NCBI RefSeq assembly: GCF_018294505.1
Contig: NC_057800.1
Location: forward strand, 479,012,530-479,076,529
Length of the DNA stretch: 64,000 bases
Source: Triticum aestivum
Lineage: Eukaryota; Streptophyta; Magnoliopsida; Poales; Poaceae
Reading direction: 5' to 3'
Part shown: piece by piece, positions 48,301 to 58,980 of the stretch
Numbering within the stretch: position 1 is the first letter of the stretch
Layout: each line of letters starts with the position of its first letter
The notes under the pieces: generated by a model
The model's database searches: none
The model's input: the letters and a program-made list of their open reading frames with translations, nothing else
What the model was told of the DNA's origin: nothing
Position numbers and translations under genes: made by a program

Positions 48301-48936
48301 TCAGTCGACTGAATCGACTTTTGGGTCAGTTGATTTTCAGGGGTTGGGGGGCTTGCCGGAGTTAAGGAACAACCACCCGCAGCGGGGACGGGGGCTCGCC
48401 GAAGAGGTACCCCACTATCTATCTTAGGGTTCAGGGTGGGGCGGGGCGGGGGGCCTAGAGGGCTGGCCGGGGCGGCGGTGGCGAGTTGTTTCGGGGCGGC
48501 GAGGCGGCGCTGGGGCTGGCGGTTCGGCCGGTGGTGGCTGGTGGCTCAGGGGGGTGCAGGTTGAAGATGAACTGCAGGCCCTCCCTAAACTACATGTCAA
48601 GTGCCTCTCTGCTACCATTGCGTTCAGTTTTGACAGTAGCATTCAGATTCCACAGTAAATTTCAGTTTCGACAGTTAAGTTCAGAGTCAACAGTTTTTAC
48701 CTCATCTGTTGTAGTGAGGTGGTTTTTGGTGATGTTAATTTTACATCCATTTTACATCATATATTGGAGATGCTATTAGAATCCCACTTGAGATTGGCGA
48801 TGTCTGTCTTGTGTTGCTTCAGCCTTGACGTCTTACGGCTCACTGGAGCTGCTCCAACGACAGAACGATCCGTCACAACAGAGCAGTGCCCTGGACGCCG
48901 TCTACAGATTCCTCAGATCTTCCTCCACACCTCCGA
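48301..48936 (+). other. Right end of the 22-kb block, possible exon at 48800-48936
   Basis: Positions 48790-48935 read as an open plus-strand frame of about 45 residues containing SYGSLELLQRQND and ALDAVYRFLRSSSTPP. It ends abruptly at the junction with LTR G. It has the character of a gene exon carried to the breakpoint. The 48340-48560 part is very G-rich. Confidence 0.35.
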
Positions 48937-48965
48937 CAAGTGGATGACCTAAGGTTTATCAATCC
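48937..48965 (+). repeat. Right copy of the 29-bp duplication
   Basis: Identical to 26668-26696. After it, LTR G continues with GTGGGAGGCGTAGG. Confidence 0.93.
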
Positions 48966-50190
48966 GTGGGAGGCGTAGGATAATATGCTCTCTCTCAAGC
49001 AACCCTGCAACCAAATAACAAAGAGTCTCTTGTGTCCCCAACACACCCAATACAACGGTAAATTGTATAGGTGCACTAGTTCGGAGAAGAGATGGTGATA
49101 CAAGTGCAATATGGATGGTAGATATAGGTTTTTGTAATCTGAAAATATAAAAACAGCAAGGTAACTAATGATAAAAGTGAGCCAAAACGGTATTGCAATG
49201 TGTTGAAACAAGGCCTAGGGTTCATACTTTCACAAGTGCAAGTTCTCTCAACAATAATAACATAATTGGATCATATAACTATCCCTCAACATGCAACAAA
49301 GAGTCACTACAAAGTCACTAATAGCGGAGAACAAACGAAGAGATTATTGTAGGGTACGAAACCACCTCGAAGCTATTCTTCCGATCAATCCGTTGGGCTA
49401 TTCCTATAAGTGTCACAAACAGCCCTAGAGTTTGTAGTAAAATAACACCTTAAGACGCAAATCAACTAAAACCCTAATGTCACCTAGGTACTCCAATGTC
49501 ACCTCAAGTATCCGTGGGTATGATTATATGATATGCATCACACAATCTCAGATTCATCTATTCAACCAACACAAAGAACTTCAAAGAGTGCCCCAAAGTT
49601 TCTACCGGAGAGTCAAGATGAAAACGTGTGCCAACCCCTATGCATAAGTTCACAAGGTCATGGAACTCACTAGTTGATCACCAAAACATACATCAAGTGG
49701 ATCACGTGATATCCCATTGTCACCACAGATAAGCACATGCAAGACATACATCAAGCGTTCTCAAATCCTTAAAGACTCAATCCGATAAGATAACTTCAAA
49801 GGGAAAAATCAATTCATCACAATAGAGTAGAGGGGGAGAAACATCATAAGATCCAAATATAATAGCAAAGCTTGCGATACATCAAGATCGTGCCGACTCA
49901 AGAACACAAGAGAGAGAGAGAGAGAGATCAAACACATAGCTACTGGTACATACTCTCGGCCCCGAGGGAGAACTACTCCCTCCTCGTCATGGAGAGCACT
50001 GGGATGATGAAGATGGCTACCGGAGAGGGATCCCCCCTTCCGGCAGGGTGCCAGAACGGGTCTAGATTGGTTTTCGGTGGCTACAGAGGCTTGCGGCGGC
50101 GGAACTCCCGATCTAGGTTTCTTTATGGAAGTTTCTGTATATATAAGAGGTTTTGGCATCGAGAACATGTCAGGGGGGTCTCCGGGCTGT

Positions 50191-50226
50191 CCATGAGGTA
50201 GGGAGGCGCGCCCCCCACCCTCGTGG
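50191..50226. promoter_or_regulatory. GC hairpin in U3 of solo LTR G
   Basis: Arms CCATGAGGTAGGGAGGCGCG and its near-complement ending CCCTCGTGG, about 300 nt from the sense start of the LTR and about 45 nt from the TATA-like box. Confidence 0.65.
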
Positions 50227-50770
50227 GCAGCTCGGGACTCTTCTGGCCCACCTCTTGTACTCCATGGCCTTCTTCTGGTCCAAAAATAAGTTCCGTGAAG
50301 TTTCAGGTCAATTGGACTCCGTTTGATTTTCCTTTTCTATAAATCTCAAAAACAAGAAAAAAATAGAAACTGGCACTAGGCTCTAGGTTAATAGGTTAGT
50401 CCCGAAAATCATATAAAATAGCATATAAATGCATATAAAACATCCAAGGTTGATAATATAATAGCATGGAACAATAAAAAATTATAGATATGTTGGAGAC
50501 ATATCAATGAACTAGGGTTTGAGATGAGATGGTGCTGGTGAAGATGTTGATGGATATTGACCCCCTCCCGATGAGAGGATCGATGAAGATGACGGTGGTG
50601 ATGATTTCCCCCTCCCGGAGTTCCCCCGGCAGAACAGCTCCGCCGGAGCCCTAGATTGGTTCCGCCTCGTGGCAGCGGAGTTTCGTCCCGAAAGCTTGCT
50701 TTTGATTTTTTTTTCTCAGATGAAAGACCTCATATAGCAGAAGATGGGCACTAGAGGCCTGCCAGGGGGC

Positions 50771-50825
50771 CCACGAGGCAGGGGAGCGCGCCCAGGGGGT
50801 TAGGGTGCGCCCCCCACCCTCGTGG
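50771..50825. promoter_or_regulatory. GC hairpin in the 3' LTR of element F
   Basis: Arms CCACGAGGCAGGGGAGCGCG and GCGCCCCCCACCCTCGTGG, about 305 nt from the sense start of the LTR. Confidence 0.65.
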
Positions 50826-51105
50826 ATCGTGGGTGGCCTCGCTCTGGTGCTTCCTTCGCCCAATATTTTTTATATATTCTGAAACGTGCTCCCATGAAGT
50901 TTCAGGACTTTTGGAGTCGTGTAGAATAGGTCTCTAATATTTGCTCCTTTTCCAGCCCAGAATTCCAGCTGCCGGCATTCCCCCTCTTCATGTAAACCTT
51001 TTAAAATAAGAGAGTATAGGCATACGTATTGTGACATAATGTGTAATAACATCCCATAGTGCAATAAATATCGATATAAAAGCATGATGCAAAATGGACG
51101 TATCA

Positions 51106-52685
51106 ACGCCCCCAAGCTTAGACCTTTCTTGTCCTTAAGCGGAAGCCGATATCGAAAAATATGACCACATGTTTAGAGACAGAGGTGTCGATAAAATAAA
51201 ATACGAACATGAGAGCATCATGACCATTCTTATATCAGCAACATATATATATATATATATATTGTCATATGATTTCTTATGCTAAAGTAACAATTCATTC
51301 ACAATTTCAAGTATGAATCAGAAACTTCATTGAAAACTAACAAACTATAATCTCAGTCATTGAAGCAAATGCAATTTATCATAACATCGGAAAGAGCCAA
51401 TATAAGAGCTTTTCAGCAGGTCCACACACTCAACTATCATTTAGTCTTTCCAAATTGCTAACACTCACGCAATACTTATGGGTATGAAGTTTTAATCAGA
51501 CACAGAGAAATATAGGGGCTTATAGTTTTGCCTCCCAACCTTTTACCTCAAGGGTAATGTCAACAATAATAGTTCATGAAAACTCCCGTCCAATTAACTA
51601 TATACATCAGGATCTTTCCAACACATTGTGCTTGCCAAAGGATAAAATGTAAAAAGGAAAGGTGAAGATAACCATGACTCTTGTATGAAGTATAAGACAA
51701 GAATAAAAGATAGGCCGTTCGCAGAGGGAAGCAGAGGTTGTCATGTGCTTTTATGGTTGGATGCACGAAATCTTAATGCAAAAGAACGTCACTTTATATT
51801 GCCACTTGTGATATGGACCTTTATTATGCAGTCCGTCGCTTTTATTTCTTCCACATCACAACATCGTATAAAGCTTATTTTCTTCACACTAATAAATCAT
51901 ACATATTTAGAGAGCAATTTTTATTGCTTGCAACAATGAAAACTTACTTGAAGGATCTTACCCAATCCATAGGTAGGTATGGTGGACTCTCATGGCAAAA
52001 CTGGGTTTAAAGATATTTGGAAGCACAAGTAGTATCTCTACTTGGTGCAAAGAATTTGGCTACCATGAGAGGGAAAGGCAAGCTCAACATGTTGGATGAT
52101 CCATGACAATATAATTTATTTCAGATGTAAGAAAACATAACCCATTACGTTGTCTTCCTTGTCCAACATCAACTCTTTAGCATGTCATATTTTAATGAGT
52201 GCTCACAATCATAAAAGATGTCCAAGATAGTATATTTATACGTGAAAACCTATCTTTCTTTATTACTTCCTATTAATTGCAACGATGACCAAAACTTTGT
52301 TTGTCAACTCTCAGCAACTTTTATTCATCATACTCTTCATATGTGAAGTCATTACTCTCCATCAGATCCATATGATCTCTTTAATTCTTTTTATTCTTTC
52401 TCTTCTCTTTTATTTGAATTCCCTCAAGATCATAGCAATATGGAAAAGCCCTTAACTCAACACTAATCTTTATTATATATAGTTCACGGACTCGATTGCA
52501 TAGAAGGATCATAAAGCAAAACTCAGAACTAGATCATACTAAAACTTTATTCGACTAGATCAAGATATTACCAAAAGGATCGAACTAAGAAAAACAGTAA
52601 AGATAAAAAGGTGTGATGGTGATACGATGCCGGGGCACTCCCCCAAGCTTGGAAGTTGCCAAGGGGAGTGCCCATACCCATGTGT
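51106..52685 (-). other. 3' non-coding internal region of element F
   Basis: It starts with the polypurine-like tract beside the 3' LTR. It is AT-rich with a (TA)n tract at 51243-51262. I see no coding region. Confidence 0.6.
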
Positions 52686-53081
52686 TTATGTCTCTTTCTT
52701 CGGGGGTGGTGATGAAGATGATGGCGATGATGGATAGTCGTACATTGAGCGTAGGAGATCCTCCAATTTGCGGATGATGCCCTTGAGTGCGATGCTATGC
52801 TCCTTTAACAAAGTATTTTCACTTGTGAGATACTTGTTTTGAATGCGAGCTAACTCAATCATCTTGAAAGCTTCAATCTCTGTTGGCGTAAGCAGATTGT
52901 GATGAGGTTGAAGGATGTCTTTGTCTTCTACTGTGGGAACTTGATCTCCCATGGCCTTCTCGATGCCATCATCCTTGTTGATCTCCCCAGGTTCTTCTCT
53001 CTTCAACTCTATCTTCATTAGCCAAGCATCGTTGCCCTCATTTTTGGAGGAGGAAGACAACACGACGCCTAGCCTTGACAA
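52686..53081 (-). CDS. Accessory ORF downstream of pol in element F
   Basis: An open minus-strand frame of about 130 codons ends at 52686. The start is unclear, as the codon at 53081 is TTG and the frame may continue from further upstream. The protein is charged, with a helical central part (TPTEIEAFKMIELARIQNKY, then LTSENTLLKEHSIALKGII) likely to form a coiled coil, and a Ser/Pro-rich end (SSPSSSSPPPKKET). Extra ORFs between pol and the 3' LTR are known in large Gypsy elements. Its role is unknown. It is intact, while the neighbouring pol is not. Confidence 0.45.
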   Translation of the reverse strand: MSRLGVVLSSSSKNEGNDAWLMKIELKREEPGEINKDDGIEKAMGDQVPTVEDKDILQPHHNLLTPTEIEAFKMIELARIQNKYLTSENTLLKEHSIALKGIIRKLEDLLRSMYDYPSSPSSSSPPPKKET

Positions 53082-53226
53082 CCCTGACAGAAAACAGCTT
53101 GAAACAAAAATAGGAGATATTTGCGTGGTACAGTGATCAAAACCTTCGGGAGATTATATAATGAATTTTTACCGACCAAAAGAAGTATTGTGCAAGAAAA
53201 CGGAGTCCAGAGAGCACACGAGGTGC

Positions 53227-53261
53227 CCACGAGGCAGGGGGCGCGCCCTCCACCCTCGTGG
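53227..53261. promoter_or_regulatory. GC hairpin inside element F, outside any LTR
   Basis: Arms CCACGAGGCAGGGGGCGCGC and GCGCGCCC..CCCTCGTGG overlap in a near-perfect palindrome. It has the same design as the LTR hairpins but lies between pol and the accessory ORF. Confidence 0.6.
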
Positions 53262-53419
53262 ATGCCTCGTGTCCTTCCCGGACTGCTTCTTATTTTCCTA
53301 TTTTCTTAAATATTCCAAATCGGAGAAAAACTTCTATTAGAACTATTTTGGAGTTGGTTTACTTACCGTACCTCATACCTATTCCTTTTCGGAGTTTGAA
53401 ACATTCTAGAAAGTGTCCT

Positions 53420-54640
53420 TTATTCCTCCGGGGTTACAATTTTGATAACATTAGTTTCAACATTTATAGGATTACCTGAGATATAATGTTTGATTCTTTG
53501 ACCGTTCACCACCCTCGGATTTGTGCCTTCGAAGTTGTTGATTTTTATGGCACCGGAACGATAGACTTCCTCGATAATGTAAGGACCTTCCCATTTAGAG
53601 AGGAGTTTGCCTGCAAAAAATCTTAAATGAGAGTTGTATAACAATACATAATCACCTACATTAAACTCACGTTTTTGTATCCTTTTGTCATGCCATCTTT
53701 TAACTTTTTCTTAAACAGTTTGGCATTCTCATAGGCCTGGGTTCTCCATTCATCAAGTGATCTAATGTCAAATAACCTCTTCTCACCGGCAAGTTTGAAA
53801 TTATAATTGAGCTCTTTAATGGCCCAATATGCCTTATGTTCTAGTTCGAGAGGTAAGTGACATGCTTCTCCATAAGCCCATAATGCATCATCAAGTTTAT
53901 TAGACCAATTCTTTCTAGATCTATTAACAGTCTTTTGCAAAATTAATTTAAGCTATCTATTACTCAGTTCTACTTGACCACTTGACTGTGGATTATATGG
54001 AGATGCAATTCTATGATTAACATCATACTTAGCAAGCATCTTACAAAAAGCACCATGAATAAAATGTGAACCACCATCTGTCATTAAGTATCTAGGGGCT
54101 CCAAACCTTGGAAAAATAACTTCTTTCAGCATCTTAATAAAGGTGTTATGATCAGCACTACTAGTTGGAATAGCTTCTACCCACTTAGTAACATAATCAA
54201 CAACAACTAAAATATGTGTATACCCGTCAGAGGAAGGAAACAGTCCCATATAATCAAAGCCCCAAACATCAAATGGTTCAATAACAAGTGAATAATTCAT
54301 AGGCATTTCTTAACGTCTGCTAATATTTCCAATTCTTCGGCATTCATCACAAGACAAGACAAACTTACGGGCATCTTTGAAGAGAGTAGGCCAATAAAAA
54401 CCGGATTGCAATACCTTATGTGCAGTTCTATCTCCAGCATGGTGTCCTCCATAAGCCTCGGAATGACACTTGCGTAGGATCTGTTCCTGTTCATGCTCAG
54501 GTACACAATGTCTAATAACACCATCTACTCCTCTATAAAGGTGTGGGTCATCCGAGAAGTAATGTCTTAAACCATAGCAAAACTTTTTCTTTTGTTGGTA
54601 TGTGAAACTAGGTGGTATAAATTTAGCAACAATGTAATTA
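53420..54640 (-). pseudogene. Integrase part of pol, element F (pseudogene)
   Basis: On the minus strand, the frame from about 54640 has the zinc-binding HHCC region (RHCVPEHEQEQILRKCH, YWPTLFKDARK, CDECRR). A stop codon follows at about 54310. The DDE core comes next (FDVWGFDYMG, LMTDGGSHF, NPQSSGQVELSNR). After another break comes [20 protein letters not shown] joined directly to [16 protein letters not shown]; roughly 18-20 residues usual here are missing in frame. The C-terminal part (LLSKWEGPYIIEEVY) ends at 53420. Integrase would insert element DNA. RT and RNase H upstream are absent because the element is deleted up to 54654. Confidence 0.85.
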
Positions 54641-54654
54641 GCATAATAAGCATA

Positions 54655-55298
54655 CGAGGAGTAGAAGGAAATGATAAGCAGTTTTCAGTAAGGTATTTTC
54701 TGCAAGCACTGGAATTATCAGTAACAAATAGTTTTGTGATAAGGTAATTTGTAACGGGTAACAGGTAATAAAAGTAAATAAGGTGAAGCAAGATGGCCCA
54801 ATCCTTTTTGTAGCAAAGGACAAGCCTGGACAAACTCTTATATAAAGGAAAGCGCTCCCGAGGACACATGGGAATTATCGTCAAGCTAGTTTTCATCACG
54901 TTCATATGATTCGCATTCGATACATTGATAATTTGATATGTGGGTGGACCCACAAGTATAGGGGATCTATCATAGTCCTTCCGATAAGTAAGAGTGTCGA
55001 ACCCAACGAGGAGCAGAAGGAAATGGTAAGCAGTTTTCAGTAAGGTATTTTCTGCAAGCACTGAAATTATCGGTAACAGATAGTTTTGTGATAAGGTAAT
55101 TTGTAACGGGTAACAAGTAATAAAAGTAAATAAGGTGCAGCAAGATGGCACAATCCTTTTTGTAGCAAAGGACAAGCCTGGACAAACTCTTATATAAAGG
55201 AAAGCGCTCCCGAGGACACATGGGAATTATTGTCAAGCTAGTTTTCATCACGTTCATATGATTCGCGTTCGGTACTTTGATAATTTGATATGTGGGTG
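54655..55298. repeat. 352-bp tandem duplication in the second LTR of element F
   Basis: A first unit, missing about 60 bp at its start, is followed by a full unit from 54947. The period equals that at 25319-26022. Confidence 0.88.
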
Positions 55299-56663
55299 GA
55301 CTGGTGCTTGGGAACTGCCCTTCCTTGGACAAGCATCCCACTTATGATTAACCCCTCTTGCAAGCATCCGCAACTACAAAAGAAGTATTAAGGTAAACCT
55401 AACCATAGCATGAAATATATGGATCCAAATCATCCCCTTACAAAGCAACTCATAAACTAGGGTTTAAGCTTCTGTCACTCTAGCAACCCATCATCTACTT
55501 ATTACTTCCCAATGCCTTCCTCTAGGCCGAGATAATGGTGAAGTGTCATGTAGTGGACGTTCACATGACACCACTAGAGGAGAGACAACATACATCTCAT
55601 CAAAATATCAAACAAATACCAAATTCACATGACTACTATATCAAGACTTCTCCCATGTCCTCAGGAACAAACGTAACTACTCACAAATCATATTCATGTT
55701 CAAAATCAGAGGGGTATTAATATGCATAAAGGATCTGAACATATGATCTTCCACCGAATAAACCAACTAGCATCAACTACAAAGAGTAATCAACACTACT
55801 AGCTACCCACAGGTACCAATCTGAGGTTTTGGGACAAAGATTGGATACAAGAGATGAACTAGGGTTTGAGATGATATGGTGCTAGTGAAGATGTTGATGT
55901 AGATTGACCCCCTCCCGGTGAGAGGATCGATGATGATGACAGTGGTGATGATTTCCCCCGGCAGAACAGTGATAACCCACAAGTATAGGGGATCAATTGT
56001 AGCCTCTTTCGATAAGTAAGAGTGTTGAACCCAACGAGGAGCTAAAGGTATAACAAATATTCCCCCAAGTTCTATCGACCACCGATACAACTCTACGCAC
56101 GCTTAACGTTCGCTTTAACTAGAACAAGTATGAAACTAGAAGTACTTTTGTAGGTGTAACGGGATAGGTTTGCAAGAATATAAAGAGCACGTGAATAAAA
56201 ACTAGGGGCTATATTAGGTAAAGAAGAAATAAAGTTAGTATAGAGAGTGTGGAAAATTGGTGGTAGGAGTTGCGAAATTGTCCCTAAGCAATTGAGTACG
56301 TTACTAGACCGATAACAAGTTTTATGTGGGAGAGGCCACTGCTAGCATCCCATTGCTGACTTGGAATTCTATGCACTTATGATTGGAACTATTAGAAAGC
56401 ATCGACAACTACTAACGTTCATTAAGGTAAAACCCAACCATAGCATTAAGATATATTGGTCCCCCTTCAATCCCGTATGCATCAATTTCTATGCTAGGTT
56501 GAAGCTTATGTCACTCTTGCCCTCCAATACACAGTCCTATCAACATACAACTAACCCTATGGTGTGATCCACGCGTGCGCTCATATGATGGGCACCAAAG
56601 GACAACAACATAACCACAAGCGAATTAACCAACAAAGTGCCCAAGAGGTAGCAAGAAGGATTT

Positions 56664-56682
56664 CTGGCGCCGTTGCCGGGGA
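56664..56682 (+). other. Primer-binding site of element C
   Basis: TGGCGCCGTTGCCGGGGAG lies 11 nt after the 5' LTR end, as in element A. Confidence 0.78.
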
Positions 56683-56906
56683 GATCTATGCCAAGTCAAG
56701 ACATACCAAGTACCCATCACAACACTTATCCTTCGCATTACATTATTTTCCATTTGCCTCTCATTTTCCTCTCCCCCACTTCACCCTTGTCGTTTTATTC
56801 ACCCTCTTTTCCTTTCGCCCTCTCTTACCCGTTCCCCTTCTCCTTTTAATTTGCCTCTTTTGCTTGTTTCTTGTTTGCTTGTGTGTTGGATTGCTTGCTT
56901 GTCACG

Positions 56907-58980
56907 ATGGCTCAAGATAATACTAAATTGTGTGACTTTTCCAATACCAACAATAATGATTTTATTAGCACTACGATTGCTCCTCTTACCGATGTTGAAT
57001 CATGTGAGATTAATACTGCTCTACTGAATCTTGTCATGAAAGATCGTTTCTCTGGCCTTCCTAGTGAAGATGTCGCTACCCATCTAAACAACTTTGTTTA
57101 TTTGTGTGATATGCCAAAGAAGAAAGATGTGGATAATGATATTGTTAAACTTAAGCTATTTCCGTTTTCGCTTAGAGATCATTCTAAAGGTTGGTTTTCG
57201 TCTTTGCCTAAAAATAGTATTGATTCATGGAATAAGTGCAAAGATGCTTTTATCTCTAAGTATTTTCCTCCCGCTAAGATTATCTCTCTTAGAAACGATA
57301 TTATGAATTTTAAGCAACTTGATCATGAGCATGTTGCACAATCTCGGGAGAGGATGAAATTAATGATACGTAATTGCCCTACACATGGTTTGAATTTATG
57401 GATGACTATACAAAATTTTAAGCCGGATTGAATTTTGCTTCTAGAAATCTTTTAGATTCGGCCGTGGGAGGCACTTTTATGGAAATTACTTTAGGATAAG
57501 CTACCAAACTCCTAGATAATATTATGGTTAATTATTCTCAATGGCACACCGAAAGATCTACTAGTAAAAAAGTTCATGCGATTGAAGAGATTAATGTTTT
57601 GAGTGGAAAGATGGATGAACTTATGAAATTGTTTGCTAATAAGAGTGCTCCTACTGATCCTAATGGTATGCCTTTGTCTACTTTGATTGAGAATAATAAT
57701 GAATCTATGGATGTGAATTTTGTTGGTAGGAACAATTTTGGTAACAACACGTATAGAGGTAATTTTAATTCTAGGTCATTTCCTAGTAATTCCTCTAATA
57801 ATTATGGTAATTCCTACAACAATTCTTATGGAAATTATATAAGATGCCCTCTGATTTTGAATCTAATATTAAAGAATTTATTAGTCCGCAAAAGAGTTTC
57901 AATGCTTTGATTGAAGAAAAATTGCTTAAGATTGATGAGTTGGCTAGGAACGTGGATAGAATTTCTCTTGATATTGATTCTTTGAAACTTAGATCTATTC
58001 CAACTAAGCATGATATCAATGATTCTCCCAAAGCCATGAGAATTTCCGTTGATGAGTGCAAAGAAATAACTGCTAGGATGCATGCTAAGAAAGATTGCTT
58101 GGTGAAAGCGTGTTCTTCTAGTTTTCATGATAATAAGGATGAAGATCTAAAAGTTATTGATGTGTTCCCTATTAAATCCTTGTTTTGCAATATGAATCTT
58201 GATAATGATGGGACTGGAGATGAGTCAACTTTAGTTAGAAGGCATCCAAAAAATTCGGAGTCTTTAGATCTTGATGCTAAAATTGTTAAAAGTGGGATTG
58301 AAGAGGTCAAAACTTTAGATGGCAACGAACCCAGTATCTTGGATTTCAAGGAATTTAATTATGATAATTTCTCTTTGATAGATTGTATTTCCTTGTTGCA
58401 ATACGTGCTAAATTCTCCTCATGCTTATAGTCAAAATAAAGCTTTTACTAAACATATCGTTGATGCTTTGATGCAATCTTATGAAGAAAAACTTGAGTTG
58501 GAAGTTTCTATCCCTAGAAAACTTTATGATGAGTGGGAACCTAAAATTAAAATTAAAGATCATGAATGCTATGCTTTGTGTGATTTGGGTGCTAGTGTTT
58601 CCACGATCCCAAAAACTTTGTGTGATTTGCTAGGTTTCCATGAATTTGATGATTGTTCTTTAAACTTGCACCTTGCGGATTCCACTATTAAAAAACCTAA
58701 GGGAAAGATTAATGATCTTCTTATTGTTGCAAATAGGAATTATGTGCACATAGATTTCATTGTTCTTGATATAGATTGCAATCCTTCATGTCCTATTATT
58801 CTTGGTAGACCTTTCCTTAGAACGATTGGTGCAATTATTGATATGAAGGAAGAGAATATTAAATTCCAATTTCCGTTAAGGAAGGGAATGAAACACTTCC
58901 CTAGAAAGAATATTAAATTACCATATGAATCTATTATGAGAGCCACTTATGGATTGCCTACCAAAGATGGCAATACCTAG
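56907..58980 (+). pseudogene. gag-protease pseudogene of element C
   Basis: It starts MAQDNTKLCDFSNTNNND at 56907. The gag domain follows (WFSSLPKNSIDSWNKCKDAF, FKQLDHEHVAQ, CPTHGLNLWM). The frame breaks near 57417, has a stop near 57497 and shifts near 57840. The third segment, 57844-58980, is open for 378 codons. It has a coiled-coil part (EKLLKIDELARNVDRISLD) and a retroviral-type aspartic protease, with ALCDLGASVSTIPKTL (Asp at about residue 247 of this segment) and the second motif CPIILGRPFLRT. The frame ends in a stop soon after, with no RT. The family thus supplies gag and protease only and would need pol from others. At least three lesions inactivate this copy. Confidence 0.87.

Larger units (their letters stand above)
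26697..48936. other. 22,240-bp inserted block interrupting solo LTR G
   Basis: The LTR G sequence stops at 26696 and resumes at 48937, repeating 29 bp exactly. The left end of the block is a CACTA terminus (CACTACAAAAAAAG). The right end (CTCCACACCTCCGA) is gene-like sequence without any transposon terminus. A CACTA transposon makes a 3-bp duplication, so simple transposition does not explain the structure. A break with long staggered ends repaired by copying foreign filler DNA would fit; this is inference. Confidence 0.8.
26584..50506 (-). mobile_element. Solo LTR G, Gypsy type, inserted in the LTR of element F
   Basis: The LTR begins TGATGTCTACTAC at 26584 and ends GGAGACATATCA at 50506. 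Both sides carry the 5-bp target duplication ATGAA (26579-26583 and 50507-50511), and the F LTR continues exactly on each side. Without the 22-kb block, its length is about 1.65 kb. No internal retrotransposon region belongs to it, so it is a solo LTR left by LTR-LTR recombination. A TATA-like GTATATATAAG lies at 50138-50148. Residual predicted ORFs are not considered genes. Confidence 0.9.
25315..51105 (-). repeat. 3' LTR of element F (split into 25315-26583 and 50512-51105)
   Basis: Joining the two parts gives about 1.86 kb, including an internal 352-bp tandem duplication. The split is caused by solo LTR G with TSD ATGAA. On the minus strand the LTR is preceded by a polypurine-like AAGCTTGGGGGCG (51106-51118). 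Confidence 0.88.

Noticed and set aside
48700..48720. GTTGTAGTG near 48709 as the missing CACTA right terminus
   Set aside because: It lacks the A/T-run expected before TAGTG, and the following AGG does not match the TCC next to the left terminus.
54567..55175. 202-codon minus-strand ORF across the LTR repeat units, with similar ORFs at 25342-25990
   Set aside because: It lies in LTR sequence and crosses the 352-bp unit border. The period is not a multiple of three, so it cannot encode a repeated protein. It has no known motif.
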